Assembly (NCBI GenBank): GCA_964564905.1
Contig: CAZMCI010000043.1
Span: 1 to 7,985 of the forward strand
Length of the DNA: 7,985 nucleotides
DNA from: B75-G9 sp964564905
Lineage (GTDB): Archaea > Hadarchaeota > Hadarchaeia > Hadarchaeales > Hadarchaeaceae
Direction of reading: 5' to 3'
The position numbers were made by a program, and so were the translations under genes. The notes under the pieces are model-generated. The model searched no databases and was not told the DNA's origin. It saw nothing but the letters and a program-made list of their open reading frames with translations. Of this stretch, positions 7,321-7,985 are shown in pieces. The number at the start of each line of letters is the position of its first letter. Position 1 is the first letter of the stretch.

Positions 7321-7328
7321 TTTATAAA
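7321..7328 (+). promoter_or_regulatory. Strong TATA-box match (TTTATAAA)
   Basis: TTTATAAA is an excellent archaeal TATA element. It is palindromic, so the strand is not fixed by the box. Read rightward it would start transcription near 7346-7352, exactly where the pairing in the GC-rich region begins. Read leftward it would start near 7300 and lengthen the transcript of the TBP-like operon. No clear BRE decides between them. Confidence 0.5.
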
Positions 7329-7345
7329 GAATCTCCGCCTGAGCG

Positions 7346-7528
7346 CCTGCCGAGTAGGAAGGGTTCACCCCGAATTCACGTCTGTGGGGATCGGGGCCTC
7401 CGTAACCTCTCGCAGGTCCGCAAGGCTGAAAGCGCCGGCGGGCAAGCGGACAACCGCACCTATGAGGAGGATCGACTCCAGTTGGGCGGAAGCAGGAACC
7501 TGTAGTACCCGAAGGGGAGTGCACTTCC
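7346..7528 (+). ncRNA. Candidate structured non-coding RNA, class unknown
   Basis: This stretch is about 63% GC by count over 7341-7530, higher than typical archaeal intergenic DNA, and lacks a convincing protein in any frame. Pairings visible by eye: CCTGC-c-GAG (7346-7354) with CTCGCAGG (7409-7416); a strong hairpin 7368-7396, CCCCGA/TCGGGG then TTCAC/GTGGG with a GTCT loop; GTCCGC (7416-7421) with GCGGAC (7446-7451); GGAG (7466-7469) with CTCC (7476-7479); CCGC (7454-7457) with GCGG (7486-7489), which competes with GGAAG (7488-7492) and CTTCC (7524-7528). A TATA box precedes it at the right distance on the plus strand. I find no RNase P, SRP, 5S or tRNA signature. Strand and ends are inferred. 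Confidence 0.4.
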
Positions 7529-7534
7529 AAGAAT

Positions 7535-7555
7535 CCCCCGAATTTATTCGCGGGG
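7535..7555 (-). terminator. Hairpin just after the histone stop codon
   Basis: CCCC (7535-7538) and CGAA (7539-7542) pair with TTCG (7547-7550) and GGGG (7552-7555), with one bulged C and a TTTA loop, giving 8 bp. It begins 4 bases beyond the histone stop codon on the minus strand. No proper T-run follows on either strand, so it may be a 3'-end stabiliser rather than a terminator. If the plus-strand RNA is real, it would also sit at that RNA's 3' end. Confidence 0.45.
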
Positions 7556-7559
7556 AGTG

Positions 7560-7766
7560 TCAAACCCGCTTTGCAGCAAGTCGGATGTCCACATCTCTAA
7601 CTGTCCGCCTTCCGGCATGTTCAGCGAGCTTTGCGGCCTCCGCGGCGATCGTTAACGCTTTTTCCTCCAGAACTTCGGCGAGGGCAAGGGCGGCCCCCTC
7701 GCTCACCCGCTTCGCTCCGGATTTTCTTATGACACGATCCACAGCCGCAACGGGCAATTCGACCAT
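7560..7766 (-). CDS. Archaeal histone (HMf-type)
   Basis: A 68-residue histone-fold protein that wraps DNA as dimers, tetramers or longer stacks. The sequence follows HMfB closely: MVELPVAAVDRVIRKSG at the N-terminus, KRVSEGA at loop 1, a long central helix ALALAEVLEEKALTIAAEAA, KLAEHAGRRT at loop 2, and RDVDIRLAAKRV. Residues equivalent to key HMfB positions are kept: R11, R20, R54 and T55 for DNA contact, and H50 and D60 at the dimer-dimer interface. There is no C-terminal tail. The ATG at 7766 is the start, because GGGAGG lies 8 bases upstream; the TTG at 7781 overlaps that ribosome binding site and would add five residues not seen in the family. It is a single-gene unit with its own TATA box. 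Confidence 0.96.
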   Translation of the reverse strand: MVELPVAAVDRVIRKSGAKRVSEGAALALAEVLEEKALTIAAEAAKLAEHAGRRTVRDVDIRLAAKRV

Positions 7767-7828
7767 ATATCTGCCTCCCAAGCTATTTTTTTCCTTATCT
7801 CTGGCTGTTTTTCATTTATTTGCGCAGT

Positions 7829-7837
7829 ATTTAAATG
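7829..7837 (-). promoter_or_regulatory. TATA box of the histone gene
   Basis: The minus strand reads ATTTAAATA. Transcription would start near 7807, leaving a leader of about 40 bases that carries the GGGAGG ribosome binding site at 7775-7780. The position just upstream of the box, where TFB would bind, runs into the left arm of the dyad at 7841-7874. Confidence 0.65.
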
Positions 7838-7840
7838 TAT

Positions 7841-7874
7841 CCCAAAAATTGGCTTTTAAACGAACATTTTTGGG
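7841..7874. repeat. Perfect 9-bp dyad centred on TTTAAA, probable operator
   Basis: CCCAAAAAT (7841-7849) and ATTTTTGGG (7866-7874) are perfect inverted copies whose centres are 25 bases apart. The midpoint, 7857.5, coincides with the centre of TTTAAA (7855-7860), a possible TATA box for a rightward gene. The left arm touches the upstream edge of the histone promoter. This is the layout of a dimeric regulator's site controlling two divergent promoters. No known regulator motif is recognised. Confidence 0.5.
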
Positions 7875-7910
7875 AAAAACAAGGATTTTATCTAACTTCC
7901 CGCGAGAAGA

Positions 7911-7975
7911 CTCCTCCCGCAAGGCAGGAGATGAAAGCGGAAAACCAGACATTAGCCGGGCTATTTTCGGTCTGG
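7911..7975 (+). other. Structured leader-like segment with two hairpins
   Basis: CTCCT (7911-7915) pairs with AGGAG (7926-7930), extended past a C-C mismatch by CC/GG closing a GCAA tetraloop. Then CCAGAC (7945-7950) pairs with GTCTGG (7970-7975), enclosing the perfect pair TAGCC/GGCTA around one G (7953-7963). Each hairpin ends in GGAG next to ATGAAA (at 7931 and 7980). If transcribed rightward from TTTTAAA at 7854-7860 or ATTTTATC near 7884, this would lie at the 5' end of the message. It could be a regulatory leader or part of a small RNA. Confidence 0.4.
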
Positions 7976-7985
7976 AGGCATGAAA
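7931..7985 (+). CDS. Possible 5' end of a gene cut by the window edge
   Basis: An ATG at 7931 opens a frame that stays open to the right edge (MKAENQTLAGLFSVWRHE). AGGAG lies directly against this ATG with no spacing, and it is buried in the hairpin at 7911-7930, so it is a poor ribosome binding site. A second ATG at 7980 in another frame, one base after GGAGG-C, is an alternative. The peptide is too short to identify. A rightward gene here is expected from the divergent promoter layout, but this start is a guess. Confidence 0.22.
   Translation, partial: MKAENQTLAGLFSVWRHE

Noticed and set aside
7419..7431. CGCAAGGCTGAAA is identical to a conserved stretch of small-subunit rRNA
   Set aside because: The flanking bases on both sides do not continue the rRNA sequence, so a 13-base match is most likely chance.
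7293..7505. Plus-strand frame of about 70 codons ending TAG at 7503-7505, with a protein-like tail (QADNRTYEEDRLQLGGS)
   Set aside because: It has no ATG or GTG start, its only TTG start comes near its end, and it carries no ribosome binding site. I cannot support it as a gene, though it should be considered if the RNA hypothesis fails.
7222..7563. Minus-strand frame of 113 codons between the histone and the TBP-like gene
   Set aside because: It starts with TTG inside the histone gene end, is rich in Pro, Cys, His and Gly, and ends in MGEK just before the TBP-like start. It does not look like a protein.
7303..7983. Long open plus-strand frame of 226 codons across the GC-rich region and the histone gene
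   Set aside because: Its middle third is exactly antisense to the well-supported histone gene, and the peptide is rich in Ser, Arg and Ala with no domain pattern. It is a shadow frame.

Overview
The window is archaeal chromosomal DNA. The evidence is a GatE-type tRNA amidotransferase subunit (an archaea-only family), an HMf-type histone, TATA-box promoters and GGAGG-type ribosome binding sites. Overall base composition is slightly GC-rich. The lineage cannot be fixed from this sequence. Nothing indicates a phage, plasmid, insertion sequence or CRISPR array.

Layout, left to right: a short flank with a possible terminator (1-174); an AEC-family membrane transporter on the minus strand (175-1080); gatE on the plus strand (1181-3067); a ROK-family sugar kinase on the minus strand (3076-4044); glmS on the plus strand (4161-5966); an M29-like aminopeptidase family protein on the minus strand (5967-6914), preceded in the same operon by a small protein that looks like a single TATA-binding-protein repeat (6911-7225); a GC-rich stretch of about 335 bases with no convincing protein gene, which may encode a structured RNA (7226-7559); an archaeal histone on the minus strand (7560-7766); and a regulatory-looking region with a dyad and hairpins leading to what is probably another gene beyond the right edge (7767-7985).

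The genes are packed in alternating convergent and divergent pairs. gatE and the ROK kinase converge with 8 bases between stop codons. glmS and the aminopeptidase gene converge with no base between them. AEC/gatE and ROK/glmS are divergent pairs with intergenic regions of 100 and 116 bases. Several starts are non-ATG: GTG for glmS, the ROK kinase and the TBP-like protein, and TTG or GTG for the transporter.

Functionally, gatE serves Gln-tRNA synthesis. glmS makes glucosamine-6-phosphate, and the neighbouring ROK kinase may feed or drain the same hexose pool. The right third groups DNA-binding and transcription-type proteins: a histone and a half-size TBP-like protein flanking the unexplained GC-rich region. 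That right third is the part most worth following up.
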